A DNA stretch of 64,000 nucleotides from Brevibacillus migulae (GTDB lineage: Bacteria > Bacillota > Bacilli > Brevibacillales > Brevibacillaceae): positions 62,001 to 126,000 of the forward strand of contig NZ_SDKD01000014.1 of assembly GCF_004521915.1 (NCBI RefSeq). The letters run 5' to 3'. The position numbers were made by a program, and so were the translations under genes. Below are positions 50,498 through 59,876 of this stretch, one piece after another; position 1 is the stretch's first letter; each line of letters starts with the position of its first letter. The notes below the pieces were generated by a model, which worked only from the letters and a program-made list of their open reading frames with translations, ran no database searches and was not told the origin of the DNA.

Positions 50498-51265
50498 TTA
50501 ACGGAAAGGAGCGGTGACGGTACGGCCGAGGTCTCGCACCAGAGCGCCGAAATCGTTTGCAGCGTTGCTCAGGTTGCCAGGAACCGTTGCCGGACCTCCG
50601 GTGAAGGTGCGATTGGTATCAGTGAGCGTACCGTTACCACCTGTGATTCCTGTACCGGGGCGATAGCCCGTACCCGTACCGTTGTAGCCGTAGCCATTTC
50701 CAGTAGTGGTGCCGTAAGTGGTGCCAGCATTCCCGCGGAAAGTAGTATCCAGGTTACGGATTCTCGTCATCATGCTCGGATCAGATGTGACGCGGATGTT
50801 CATCCGAGGCGCTATCGATCTTGTCTGGGATAGAACCTGCTGCTCTACGACACTGCGCTGGCGCGTATCATTGAGTGTGGCAAAACGGGTGTTGACCCCG
50901 ATTACCGCGTCGTTTCCATAAACGATGGCGGTTGCGCTTTCTACCCCGGGTACCTGGTCGGCTGCTGTGGCCAGGCGGTCAGCCAGCACTCGATTGTACC
51001 CTTGGGTGCCTGCATAATTGTTTGCTGTGGTTCCGTAACCGGCGTTATTGCCATAGCGTGTGCCGAGTGTGCCGGTATTGCTGTAATTTCCACGTGTATA
51101 TGTCGGGGCTTGATAACCATTCAGGCGGTGTGCTTGATCATTGGCGCTTTGCGTCTGCGCACCGCGATTCATGGCTCCGTTATTGTCAGCTGCGTTGTTG
51201 TTGCCGCAGGCCGTCATCGCCGCGACGATCATGAGTAACGAAAGCGGATAGACTAGCTTTTTCAT
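50498..51265 (-). CDS. YhcN/YlaJ-family sporulation lipoprotein
   Basis: A 255-residue lipoprotein. The signal peptide ends in a lipobox (MTAC, lipidated Cys20). The middle part, GVESATAIVYGNDAVIGVN and the following helix, is the YhcN/YlaJ domain found in spore-envelope and germination-linked lipoproteins. A glycine-, tyrosine- and threonine-rich linker on each side (for example TGNGYGYNGTGTGYR) is low in complexity and probably disordered. GGAGGTGG lies 12 bases before the ATG. Confidence 0.85.
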   Translation of the reverse strand: MKKLVYPLSLLMIVAAMTACGNNNAADNNGAMNRGAQTQSANDQAHRLNGYQAPTYTRGNYSNTGTLGTRYGNNAGYGTTANNYAGTQGYNRVLADRLATAADQVPGVESATAIVYGNDAVIGVNTRFATLNDTRQRSVVEQQVLSQTRSIAPRMNIRVTSDPSMMTRIRNLDTTFRGNAGTTYGTTTGNGYGYNGTGTGYRPGTGITGGNGTLTDTNRTFTGGPATVPGNLSNAANDFGALVRDLGRTVTAPFR

Positions 51266-51316
51266 TATTTTTGGCCACCTCCAGTAGCTAGTTTGATTCG
51301 AGGTGGCCCAACCTAC

Positions 51317-52495
51317 TCAGGGAGTGTAAACCAGATCGCGATAGGGGATAGCAAGTCCATATCCGTCCCAGCCAACCTTGGCGATCAGTGTCAGATGAGG
51401 GGAAGCAACCAGTGCCGCCAAGGAAAAAGTGAACGTCAAATTGCCTTGTACCGTCGGCCTTCCCTGGATGAAGCGGGTCGCACAGGATACCCACCCCATC
51501 TCCTGCGAATAGGGGGAAAAGGAAGGCTGGACCTGTACATGCGGCACATAATCGACATGCTCCTGTTGAGAAAGCCACTGGTGAAATTGCCCTATGTTCG
51601 GATGATTCACATGCAGGGAAGCAGCCTCATAATAGCGCGGCAGCTCCGTAAGCTCTGTGAGCGCAGGTGCGATTAGCACTTGCTTCTTTGGCAGGGAACC
51701 ATCTGGCCAGAGAGAGCGGGTACCGATTGACCACGGCCGATAGGGATCGTGGGAAACGGAAAGCCTGGAATGATCGGCACAAAACCGGATAAAAGGCAGC
51801 ATGTGCTCCCGTTTTCGCTTGTCTGTCAACAAAGCGGCAAATCCGGAATGCAGGATCGCACGCAAGGCATCGGGGGAAAAAAGGAGGAAGGCTTTTTCCT
51901 GACGTTGACCCAATGGGCCCGACACATGGCTGCCGACTGTTCGCATCCAGAGCTGCTCCTCGTGAAGATAGGTCAATTCCTGTTCATTCGGTAATCTGCG
52001 CTTGTGGTATACCGTGTTTGCATAAGGGCTGGTATCCTGCAAGAGAGCTTCCGTGACGATCTCCTGCTTTTGCTCGCCATGAGAGCTGGCTAATTTTCGC
52101 GTATGAATGTAAGCAGTTGTTTTCAAAGGTCCTGAAAATCGTGCGGAGAAAGGCTTCTCCAGCAATGCCAGGATTGATTGATCGCAAGCAATCGAGGAGT
52201 GTCCAGACGTTTGTGAATCCAGTGATGCCGAGTGTGGATCAAAATATCGTACGCGCTGCCACACGTGAATAGGCAATGGAGTGTCTGGGGGAAAAGGCAG
52301 AGCGATGCGGTGGCGCGACAGACTGGAGTCTTCCCAATAAAGGGTAATGTCGGCAAAAGCCTCCTTCGTTTGCGTCCCAGCGGAAGAAATCATGACTTTT
52401 TCATCCAGACAATATTGGTAAGACTTGATGCCAATGGGCAGTTTTGTGCGGATTGCAGTTTGTAACAATTGCAAAAGGGCTTCCTCATAGTTCAC
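51317..52495 (-). CDS. TldE/PmbA-like protein (divergent), partner of the next gene
   Basis: A 392-residue protein. The end of the sequence (RFIQGRPTVQGNLTFTFSLAALVASPHLTLIAKVG) follows the C-terminal pattern of PmbA/TldE, where a GNL...LL motif precedes the beta-sandwich core, and FLLFSPDALRAIL fits the shared helix in the middle. The start overlaps the stop of the upstream gene in an ATGA junction. In classic systems TldD and TldE form a heterodimeric protease; no metal motif is visible here. The assignment rests on pattern, so it is moderate. Confidence 0.5.
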   Translation of the reverse strand: MNYEEALLQLLQTAIRTKLPIGIKSYQYCLDEKVMISSAGTQTKEAFADITLYWEDSSLSRHRIALPFPPDTPLPIHVWQRVRYFDPHSASLDSQTSGHSSIACDQSILALLEKPFSARFSGPLKTTAYIHTRKLASSHGEQKQEIVTEALLQDTSPYANTVYHKRRLPNEQELTYLHEEQLWMRTVGSHVSGPLGQRQEKAFLLFSPDALRAILHSGFAALLTDKRKREHMLPFIRFCADHSRLSVSHDPYRPWSIGTRSLWPDGSLPKKQVLIAPALTELTELPRYYEAASLHVNHPNIGQFHQWLSQQEHVDYVPHVQVQPSFSPYSQEMGWVSCATRFIQGRPTVQGNLTFTFSLAALVASPHLTLIAKVGWDGYGLAIPYRDLVYTP

Positions 52496-53823
52496 GAAGC
52501 ATGGCTCCTTTCAAACGGATGGTAAAACAGGTAGGCAGGCAATGAAAAAGAACGAGTTTTTTCGGAAAGAGGCCAGATGGTTTGCTTGGGACCAAAGCCA
52601 GCCAGGAGACAGGAAAACAACGGCAAGGCATCTCCAGTGATCCAGACAGGGGCGACAGGCTTGCAAGAATCCAGGTCTGTCTCATACATGGAGGCCGGTA
52701 ACAAATGGAATCGGTTTGTCTTCTCCTCTGTGTACAATTGGGAGATCCCTTCGCAAACCCGCAGCCTGTCCTGCTGATAAAGCCCCTTGGATGTGAGCGC
52801 GGCAAAAATCGCACAGGGCGAATGAACCTGATCTTGGTGGAAGGGCAATTGACAATCGTAATGTCCAAAGAAGGGCGGATATTCACGCAGCGCCTCCAGC
52901 AATTCACTGTTCCTGTCTCCTGGGGACAGAAGGGTGGCCGGTGGCAGCAGATAGCCGTACGGATGGTGAGGGAGGGAATCGGCCACTGCTCCCGGCTCAA
53001 AGCGAAGCGTGGCTGCTGAGCAACGTATGGATGGATGATCATGACTGTCTAACCAAGCATTCATAAGCCCTGCGACGATCGCTGCATCGAAGAGCAGGGG
53101 AATCTTATCAATAGCAGGGAAGGTTTCATGCTTGGGTGGCAGGCTCCTGCCCCGCATGGTTTTCCAGCGTCTCATCTGATGGCCAAGCTGCTCCAAGTCA
53201 GAGTCAAAGGCATAGTGAGGAGAAAGCACCCAATCTTGTTGAAAAGGAAACGAGGTAAACTGTTCGAAGGAAAATATCTCATGCCGGCACGACGCTTTGC
53301 ACAGGTTTGTTTTATATTGGGTGCCGTCGCTGCGCAGGGAGTAGGCGTTTTCTTGGAAAAAGTGAAAGGAAGTATCCAATAAGTCGGGCTGAAACTGCGG
53401 GAGCAGCTCGTAATGGTGCTTTTCGATGTGGCGCGCAAGCTGATTTGGGTCATAATCAGGGGCTTCGAGCGAGATTTGGGCATGGGGGACCTTTTTTTCA
53501 CTTATATCCAAATAATGAATGAGATCCAGATGACCTGATTTCAAATCTGCCGCATGACGAGCCTGATGAAAGGCCAACTCGACCCCTTGCTGCGAACAGT
53601 CTGACGTGAAGGCTTGTCCCATCCTTCCGTCCGGGAAAATCAAATGGAGCAAGATCTCGTGTTGATTTTTTGTCTGTCGCCGGATGAAAGCGCCAGATTG
53701 CCAGAGATAGCTTGTCTCAGTCGAGTGTTTGGCGTAAAAGATAGCAAGCAAACCAAAGGAATCGGCTAATTCCATGACACTTTCGGCTATGGACGTCAGG
53801 GGATCAGTGAGGAATTTCTTCAT
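52492..53823 (-). CDS. TldD/PmbA-like protein (divergent)
   Basis: A 443-residue protein. GRMGQAFTSDCSQQGVELAF is the pattern seen near the N-terminus of PmbA/TldD proteins, and IPLLFDAAIVAGLMNAWL fits their middle helix. The HExxxH motif that binds zinc in TldD was looked for and not found in either gene of the pair. It overlaps the next gene on the minus strand by 4 bases, so a complex of both products is likely. GAGAGGG lies 11 bases upstream of the ATG. Nothing nearby looks like a peptide precursor. Confidence 0.5.
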   Translation of the reverse strand: MKKFLTDPLTSIAESVMELADSFGLLAIFYAKHSTETSYLWQSGAFIRRQTKNQHEILLHLIFPDGRMGQAFTSDCSQQGVELAFHQARHAADLKSGHLDLIHYLDISEKKVPHAQISLEAPDYDPNQLARHIEKHHYELLPQFQPDLLDTSFHFFQENAYSLRSDGTQYKTNLCKASCRHEIFSFEQFTSFPFQQDWVLSPHYAFDSDLEQLGHQMRRWKTMRGRSLPPKHETFPAIDKIPLLFDAAIVAGLMNAWLDSHDHPSIRCSAATLRFEPGAVADSLPHHPYGYLLPPATLLSPGDRNSELLEALREYPPFFGHYDCQLPFHQDQVHSPCAIFAALTSKGLYQQDRLRVCEGISQLYTEEKTNRFHLLPASMYETDLDSCKPVAPVWITGDALPLFSCLLAGFGPKQTIWPLSEKTRSFSLPAYLFYHPFERSHAS

Positions 53824-53883
53824 TCATCATTCAACCCTCTCTCGTGGAATAGCAGAAATTACCCTTTCTTAACAACTTACCAG

Positions 53884-53912
53884 TATACAGTGGGGGGTCA
53901 ACCTGTTACTAT
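53884..53912 (+). promoter_or_regulatory. Candidate promoter of typA
   Basis: TATACA at 53884-53889 and TACTAT at 53907-53912 are 17 bases apart and 32 bases before the start. The first hexamer matches consensus at four of six positions. Confidence 0.4.
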
Positions 53913-53943
53913 AGAAAAGATGCATTTAGACCAGGAGGAAAAA

Positions 53944-55785
53944 ATGAAACGTCAGGATATACGCAACATCGCGATTATTGCCCACGTTGACCACGGGAAA
54001 ACAACGCTGGTTGACAAACTTTTGATTCAATCCGGTACTTTCCGCAGCAATCAGCAAGTGGAAGACCGCATGATGGATTCCAACGACTTGGAGCGGGAGC
54101 GTGGGATCACGATCTTGGCGAAAACCACTTCCGTTCAGTATGAAGGCAATACCATTAACATTTTGGACACACCTGGCCATGCTGACTTCGGTGGAGAAGT
54201 AGAACGGATCATGAGCATGGTTGACGGCGTGCTGTTGATCGTAGATGCGTTTGAAGGCTGCATGCCGCAAACTCGATTCGTACTGCGCAAAGCATTGGAA
54301 GCGAAAGTGACGCCGATTGTCGTCGTGAATAAAATTGACCGTGAAAATGCTCGTCCACAAGAAGTGATTAATGAAGTATATGATCTCTTCATCGATCTTG
54401 ATGCCACTGAAGATCAATTAGATTTTCCGATTGTATACGCATCCGGCTTGCAAGGACTTGCAGGGATGGAACCAGACAAGCTCGAAGGCGATCTGAAGCC
54501 TCTGTTCAATACCATCATTGAGCATATTCCAGCACCAGAAGCGGATGAAACGCAGCCGCTGCAAATGCAAGTAACCATGCTGGATTACAATGACTTCCTG
54601 GGCCGCATCGGTATCGGCCGCGTATATCGTGGCGTCATCAACGTCAACGATATGGTAGCTGTCGTAAAACGTGACGGCTCCGTGAAAAAAATGCGCGTGC
54701 AAAAACTGTTCGGTTTCAGCGGTCTGCAGCGCGTTGAGCAAAAAACAGCCCGTGCCGGTGATATCATCGCGCTGGCTGGTCTGGAAGACATCAACGTAGG
54801 TGAGACTGTATGCCATGTTGATCATCCAGATCCGCTGCCGCTCTTGAAAATCGATGAACCGACTCTGCAGATGACGTTCTCCGTGAATAACAGTCCGTTT
54901 GCCGGCCGCGAAGGAAAGCACGTTACCTCCCGCAAGCTGCGCGACCGTTTGATGTCTGAGCTGGAAACCGACGTGTCCCTGCGTGTAGAAGAAACGGATT
55001 CTCCGGATTCCTTCATCGTGTCTGGACGCGGCGAGCTGCATCTTTCCATTCTGGTGGAAAACATGCGCCGTGAAGGCTACGAGCTGGCTGTATCCAAGCC
55101 TGAAGTCATCATCCGTATGATCGATGGGCAAAAAATGGAGCCGGCTGAGCGCCTGACCATCGATGTGCCGGAAGAATATGTGGGCAGTGTCATGGAGACG
55201 CTTGGTTTACGAAAAGCGGAAATGGTCAATATGATCAATAACGGCTTCGGTCAAGTTCGCTTGGAGTTCATCATTCCTTCCCGCGGATTGATCGGTTATC
55301 GTACCGAGTTTTTGACCATCACTCGCGGATACGGGATTTTGAATCACTCCTTTGAAAGCTACCGTCCATTGGTACCTGGCGCTGTTGGCGGACGCCATGC
55401 CGGGGTACTGATTTCCCATGAAACGGGTACAGCAAGCACATACGGTTTAATGTCCGTAGAAGATCGCGGGATCATGTTCATTCATCCAGGTACGGAAGTT
55501 TACGAAGGTATGATCGTCGGCGAGCACAACCGCGATAACGACCTGGTGGTTAACGTATGTAAAGAAAAACATGCGACCAACGTGCGTTCCGCAAACAAAG
55601 ATGAAACAGTGAAGATGAAAACCCCGCGCACATTGACGCTGGAAGAAGCACTGGAATACTTGAACGATGATGAGCTGTGCGAGGTAACGCCACAATCGGT
55701 TCGTCTCCGTAAAAAATATCTGAACAAGTCTGATCGGGAGCGTTATGAGAAGCAAAAACGCTATGAAGCGGCTCCTCAAGCATAA
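53944..55785 (+). CDS. typA: Ribosome-associated GTPase TypA/BipA
   Basis: A 613-residue translational GTPase needed for growth at low temperature and under stress. The G-domain has AHVDHGKTT (G1), DTPGHADFGGE (G3) and NKIDRE (G4), followed by the EF-G-like domains and the BipA-specific C-terminal domain (VNVCKEKHATNVRSANKDE). CCAGGAGG lies 5 bases before the ATG at 53944. It is followed by a ylaH-like gene, the same order as in Bacillus subtilis. Confidence 0.97.
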   Translation: MKRQDIRNIAIIAHVDHGKTTLVDKLLIQSGTFRSNQQVEDRMMDSNDLERERGITILAKTTSVQYEGNTINILDTPGHADFGGEVERIMSMVDGVLLIVDAFEGCMPQTRFVLRKALEAKVTPIVVVNKIDRENARPQEVINEVYDLFIDLDATEDQLDFPIVYASGLQGLAGMEPDKLEGDLKPLFNTIIEHIPAPEADETQPLQMQVTMLDYNDFLGRIGIGRVYRGVINVNDMVAVVKRDGSVKKMRVQKLFGFSGLQRVEQKTARAGDIIALAGLEDINVGETVCHVDHPDPLPLLKIDEPTLQMTFSVNNSPFAGREGKHVTSRKLRDRLMSELETDVSLRVEETDSPDSFIVSGRGELHLSILVENMRREGYELAVSKPEVIIRMIDGQKMEPAERLTIDVPEEYVGSVMETLGLRKAEMVNMINNGFGQVRLEFIIPSRGLIGYRTEFLTITRGYGILNHSFESYRPLVPGAVGGRHAGVLISHETGTASTYGLMSVEDRGIMFIHPGTEVYEGMIVGEHNRDNDLVVNVCKEKHATNVRSANKDETVKMKTPRTLTLEEALEYLNDDELCEVTPQSVRLRKKYLNKSDRERYEKQKRYEAAPQA

Positions 55786-55800
55786 TTGCTAAAGACGGAC

Positions 55801-55833
55801 AAATCCGCTTGCTTTCGGGCAGGCGGATTTTTT
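55801..55833 (+). terminator. Rho-independent terminator after typA
   Basis: AAATCCGC at 55801-55808 pairs with GCGGATTT at 55823-55830, with T following. Confidence 0.85.
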
Positions 55834-55963
55834 ATGTGACTTTTATTCTTTTCATTTGTTAGACTGCCTGCAATCGCCACGCCCTCTTTCCCTTTCCCTA
55901 CCAACATGTATGCACAACATAAGAGCCCTTTGAAATCTGTTACTTTTGTCACAAACCGTTATT

Positions 55964-55992
55964 TTGACAGGTGGTGTACCTATTGATAAAGT
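55964..55992 (+). promoter_or_regulatory. Promoter of the ylaH-like gene
   Basis: A consensus TTGACA at 55964-55969 and TAAAGT at 55987-55992 are 17 bases apart. The start near 55999 excludes the upstream in-frame codons and supports the ATG at 56087. Confidence 0.72.
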
Positions 55993-56086
55993 AGACATGA
56001 TAGATAAAATTGAGGTGAAAATCGTTGATAACGAAATACTGCTGCATGTATGCAAGAATTATGCGCGGGACAGGGAGGGACCACAA

Positions 56087-56416
56087 ATGGAATGGATGGA
56101 ATTAGTCTCTCAGTATGAGCCTGCCAACCCATCTGCTTTGACTTTTTATGATCAGCTTCGCATGTTGCTGGATCACTATCGCTTCTATATTATCTTTGTT
56201 GAGCTGTTTGTCGTCTATTACTTGGGATTTGCGACACGCATTCGCATGCCGATCTTAAAAACGGTGCTGCTGGTGGCAGTGATGCTGGTGGGAGCGGTCA
56301 TTTTTACGATTCTCGATGTGCAGCTGCCTGTAAAAAGCGCAATGTTCGTAGCCTTGGTCATTCTGGTCGTAGTGCGTCTGCGCTCCATACCTAAAAAGAG
56401 GGGGAACCCTGAATGA
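56087..56416 (+). CDS. ylaH: YlaH-like membrane protein
   Basis: A 109-residue protein with an amphipathic N-terminus and three hydrophobic segments at about residues 25-45, 55-75 and 80-96 (YYLGFATRIRMPILKT lies between the first two). Size, topology and its place directly after typA agree with YlaH. Function is unknown. CAGGGAGGG lies 7 bases before the ATG, and the gene overlaps the next by 4 bases. Confidence 0.75.
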   Translation: MEWMELVSQYEPANPSALTFYDQLRMLLDHYRFYIIFVELFVVYYLGFATRIRMPILKTVLLVAVMLVGAVIFTILDVQLPVKSAMFVALVILVVVRLRSIPKKRGNPE

Positions 56417-56685
56417 AGTTAGATGACGCTTTGTTTAACTGGCTGCAGATTCAGGTTGTAGCAGCCGCCAGGCCACATGATGTGTCGGCGCAAGAGACTG
56501 CTTCCTTTTTCCTAGAAATCTTGACGAATGACCACCATGTCAGCGAACCGAGCTACGAGGAAGATGACGTCAGCTATATCCTGTCTTTTTACATAGATGG
56601 TCAGCGGCATACGAAGCGTTACGATAAAGAGAACGTCGATTCATTGCTGATGGCCATCGAAAGTGAACCGAAGTATAATCAATAA
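56413..56685 (+). CDS. Small acidic protein co-transcribed with ylaH
   Basis: A 90-residue soluble protein that I do not recognise. The sequence starts with helices (DALFNWLQIQVVAAAR, TASFFLEILTND) and has an acidic strand region (EPSYEEDDVSYILSFY) before a basic turn (GQRHTKRYDKE). It overlaps ylaH in an ATGA arrangement. It is not the YlaI zinc-ribbon protein found at this place in Bacillus subtilis. Confidence 0.65.
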   Translation: MKLDDALFNWLQIQVVAAARPHDVSAQETASFFLEILTNDHHVSEPSYEEDDVSYILSFYIDGQRHTKRYDKENVDSLLMAIESEPKYNQ

Positions 56686-56756
56686 CCAGTTTTACAAACA
56701 GAGAAAACGGGTAGGTAAAAGGTATGGAGAGAGCAAACAGAAGGGGATAAAAACGC

Positions 56757-58229
56757 ATGGTGAATCTTATCCGTAAGACCTTAACGAACAAAGAAGGCTT
56801 CATGATTTTTATTCTGTGGAATCACCTATGGGTCGCAGGATTGCTGGCAGCCGCCGAAAATGTGAATTACTGGCAGGTCGTCTCGGCTGGTTTGTTTTTT
56901 ACATTAGTCGTATCACCTCTCTATTTCTGGAAAAAAGACAGCAAAGTGATTCGCTACCTAGTCGCAGCAGGCTTCCTCTTTTATTCGTACTCCTTTGATC
57001 ATTTCTCGAATTTATCGGGCATCTCGTACTTATCTTTTATTATTTTAGGATTTTTGGCAGCATATCTGGATTGGAAGCTGATTGTGACAGCGGGTGCTGT
57101 GGAAATCACGGCCACTATCACCGGTTACGCAACTGGTCTGGTTCATTTGTTTGAGGGAGAAGTTTCCCAGCTCATCCTGATCATTCGCATTGTTTCGATA
57201 TTGCTGATGATCGCTGGCCTGATTTATTTATGCCTTGCCGGACAAGCCTCGCTGAAAAAGGCGGAGAACGCCCGGAAAGAAGCGGAAGAAAAGGAACAGC
57301 AAGTGGTCGAGCTCCTGCATAAAATTCATCAAATCACCAACAAGCTGGATGCGACTTCCGAGCAGGTACATGAACATGCAGAGGTCACCAAGCGGAATAA
57401 TGACGAAATGATGCTCGCTTTCCGCGAAGTGGCGACTGGGATGGAGGCACAGGCCAACTCTACGGTCAAAATCGAGGAAGATGTGCAATCCATTGATCAA
57501 GAGATCGAGCATGTGAGCGAGCAAGCAGGCGCGATGAAACAAGAAGCGGAAAAGAACAACGGTCGACTTGCAACCGGGATTCAAATGATGAATCAATTAT
57601 CCGAGCAGATGGAGCATATCGTCGGTACGGTCCATATTGCTTCTGAAACGATCTATCAGCTGAATCAGCAAGCGGAAAAAGTGGAACAAATCGTCGGTAC
57701 GATCAATCAAATCGCGACGCAGACCAATTTGCTGGCACTGAACGCGGCAATCGAGTCGGCTAGGGCTGGAGAGCATGGACGCGGCTTCGCTGTCGTGGCA
57801 GACGAGGTGCGCAAATTGGCCGAGCAAAGTGCGCAAGCGACACAGGAGATCGCCGCGATCCTTCAATCCCTTCACCAGGAAAGTCAAAATGCCGTTTCCC
57901 ACATGAAAGATGGGGAATCCTCGGTTGCGATCGGACAAGAGCTTGCAACGAAGACGTTAACCTCCATCGAAAAGGTCAAAGCAGGGATGGAAGGCTTTAT
58001 GGGAGCGGTTGAGATCGTGCTGAGCAGCGTGGAGCATGTAAAAGTCCGCTCCGGTCAGGTAGCCGGTGAAATGTCGACCATCACGCATGTAACCGAAGAG
58101 GCTGTGGCGAGCCTGGAGGAATTGTTTGCGACGGCTGAGACACAGCATGAGAAAATCAACGAAATCAACAATGAGATCCGACAATTGAATTTGCTCTCGT
58201 CGGAGCTGCAAAAATCATTTCAACGATAA
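56757..58229 (+). CDS. Methyl-accepting chemotaxis protein with a membrane-embedded sensor
   Basis: A 490-residue chemoreceptor. About six hydrophobic segments fill residues 15-165, and no large extracellular domain is present. The cytoplasmic signalling part begins with a coiled coil at about residue 170, and the hairpin tip is [21 protein letters not shown] near residues 325-350 (long helical arms on each side). There is no HAMP domain of usual form. AAGGGGAT precedes the ATG. The stimulus is unknown; a membrane-embedded sensor suggests a lipid or membrane-energy signal. Confidence 0.88.
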   Translation: MVNLIRKTLTNKEGFMIFILWNHLWVAGLLAAAENVNYWQVVSAGLFFTLVVSPLYFWKKDSKVIRYLVAAGFLFYSYSFDHFSNLSGISYLSFIILGFLAAYLDWKLIVTAGAVEITATITGYATGLVHLFEGEVSQLILIIRIVSILLMIAGLIYLCLAGQASLKKAENARKEAEEKEQQVVELLHKIHQITNKLDATSEQVHEHAEVTKRNNDEMMLAFREVATGMEAQANSTVKIEEDVQSIDQEIEHVSEQAGAMKQEAEKNNGRLATGIQMMNQLSEQMEHIVGTVHIASETIYQLNQQAEKVEQIVGTINQIATQTNLLALNAAIESARAGEHGRGFAVVADEVRKLAEQSAQATQEIAAILQSLHQESQNAVSHMKDGESSVAIGQELATKTLTSIEKVKAGMEGFMGAVEIVLSSVEHVKVRSGQVAGEMSTITHVTEEAVASLEELFATAETQHEKINEINNEIRQLNLLSSELQKSFQR

Positions 58230-58239
58230 AAAATGCAGA

Positions 58240-58288
58240 AGAAACCTGGTACGCCGGTCCGTTGCCGGCAGACCAGGTTTCTTTTTTT
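58240..58288 (+). terminator. Rho-independent terminator after the chemoreceptor gene
   Basis: AGAAACCTGGT at 58240-58250 pairs with ACCAGGTTTCT at 58272-58282, with an inner GCCGG/CCGGC pair and a T-run. Confidence 0.9.
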
Positions 58289-58382
58289 GTATGTTCCTTG
58301 CAACCTTTCGTCAAAGTTCTCCGTCTGTAGTGGTGCTCAGGTACTCATGACAAAATACAGAAGTAAAGGGGAAGATTGACTT

Positions 58383-59876
58383 ATGAAGAAATACTTGACA
58401 AAACCTGTACTCTCCGTACTTGCTGCCGCAACCATCGTAGGGGGTGTGACGCCAGCAGTAGTGGCAAATGCCGATACATTATTGCGGACTAGCTCCGATA
58501 GCAAAGTGGTGATGGACGACGACTACCTGAAAGAAGCTCGCTACAAGCTGAAGGATCTGATTGAAGATGATCCGGCAAGATTGGCGCTGCTCCTCAAAAC
58601 ACAGGGAGACAACCTCTATATTGTCATCGACGAGCTCGACGTGGATGTGAAGCTGTCAACCGTCATTGATAATTACGAAGACAAATGGAATGACATCTAC
58701 GAGGAATATTATGATGATATTTATTTGGAACTTCGTTATGACGATGATGACGATGACGACCAAGATAATGATGATGACGACCAGGACGAAGATGACAATG
58801 ATAATGAAGGCTTCGTATCATTGAAGCACGAAATCAAAGGCAATACGGTCTATGTAACCGGTGAGGTAACGGACGATGTTACCCGTGTGAACCTGACCAC
58901 CCCAACAGGGACAAAAATTGAAGTGACGCCAACATCGGATGATACGTTCACAGTCAGCTTCGCTGCAACAACCAGCTCTACTTCGCAATATGTAACCGTT
59001 AAAGCGTATGAAGACGACACCTTGGTGGAATCGAAAAAGCTGCGCATCAAAGCAGGAACAGTGGAAGATAAGAATGTCCTGTTGCACTCTGTGGCTGCCT
59101 ATAACGCCGGAAAAGATGAAATTAAGGTACAGGGAATCGTCAAGCTTGATGCGGATGAAGTATATGTAACCTATGGTGGCGAAAAGAAAAAGGCAACCTT
59201 GAAAAAAATGTGGGATGAAACCGGGACATTCTCGGCTACTTTCAAGGCAAATGACGATGATAAGGAAGTTCTCGTAGAAGCTTACGAGGATGGAGAGAAA
59301 ATCGACTCGGATACCGTAGCCATCTTGGGCGTCAAGGATCCTGAAGTTGATCAACCGGACACATACACCGTAACCGCTACAGCCGCTTTCAGCCCGAAAA
59401 ATAAAGTGGTGCAAGTAAAAGGAAATGTAAAGGTGTCCAGTGATGCAGATGATGATGAATTGAAATTGTACGTAGTGGCACCGGATGGCAAAAAACAAGA
59501 GGTTCAATTGAACAGCAACGGAAGCTTCGAGAGCAACATCAGCTACCAAAACCGTTCATTCAGCTCCAAGACGATCCGTCTGGAACTTTACCAAGATGGC
59601 AAGCTGGTTTCACAGACAAACGTCAGCTACACTTTGCCAGCGATTGTAACGCCTCCCGTGCAAAAGAAAATTACCCTTCCTGTAGTTCCTCCTGGCCATG
59701 CGAAAGATAAAAACAAAGGAAATGGCAAGGGCAATGGAAACGGCAAGGGGAATGGCAACTGGAAGAGCCAAGGACAATGGCAAGGAAACGGACAAATTCA
59801 GCTGTCTGTGCATGGGAAACAACTGGGACTTCAAGTAAATGGGAAACATGAAGGGAAAAAAGGCGATCGCGACTAA
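58383..59876 (+). CDS. Exported multi-domain protein with Asp-rich block and basic GNGK tail
   Basis: A 497-residue protein. A signal peptide ends near residue 31 (VVANADT). Residues 119-142 are almost all Asp, with Gln and Asn. Three beta-sandwich-like modules follow at about 145-225, 235-315 and 330-420, each with a KVQG- or VTGEV-type opening and a VxxYEDGxxxxS or LYQDGKLVSQ-type end. The last 70 residues are rich in Gly, Asn and Lys (GNGKGNGNGKGNGN). The acidic block could bind calcium and the basic tail could hold acidic wall polymers; both are inferences. AAGGGGAAG precedes the ATG. Confidence 0.7.
   Translation: MKKYLTKPVLSVLAAATIVGGVTPAVVANADTLLRTSSDSKVVMDDDYLKEARYKLKDLIEDDPARLALLLKTQGDNLYIVIDELDVDVKLSTVIDNYEDKWNDIYEEYYDDIYLELRYDDDDDDDQDNDDDDQDEDDNDNEGFVSLKHEIKGNTVYVTGEVTDDVTRVNLTTPTGTKIEVTPTSDDTFTVSFAATTSSTSQYVTVKAYEDDTLVESKKLRIKAGTVEDKNVLLHSVAAYNAGKDEIKVQGIVKLDADEVYVTYGGEKKKATLKKMWDETGTFSATFKANDDDKEVLVEAYEDGEKIDSDTVAILGVKDPEVDQPDTYTVTATAAFSPKNKVVQVKGNVKVSSDADDDELKLYVVAPDGKKQEVQLNSNGSFESNISYQNRSFSSKTIRLELYQDGKLVSQTNVSYTLPAIVTPPVQKKITLPVVPPGHAKDKNKGNGKGNGNGKGNGNWKSQGQWQGNGQIQLSVHGKQLGLQVNGKHEGKKGDRD

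Noticed and set aside
58740..58806. Repetitive GAT/GAC sequence that might be taken for a repeat array
   Set aside because: It is the Asp-rich block of an exported protein in frame; no spacers or direct-repeat units of CRISPR type are present.
58818..59549. 243-codon minus-strand frame over the exported protein gene
   Set aside because: Hydrophobic and aromatic composition is the antisense image of an acidic, lysine-rich sequence.
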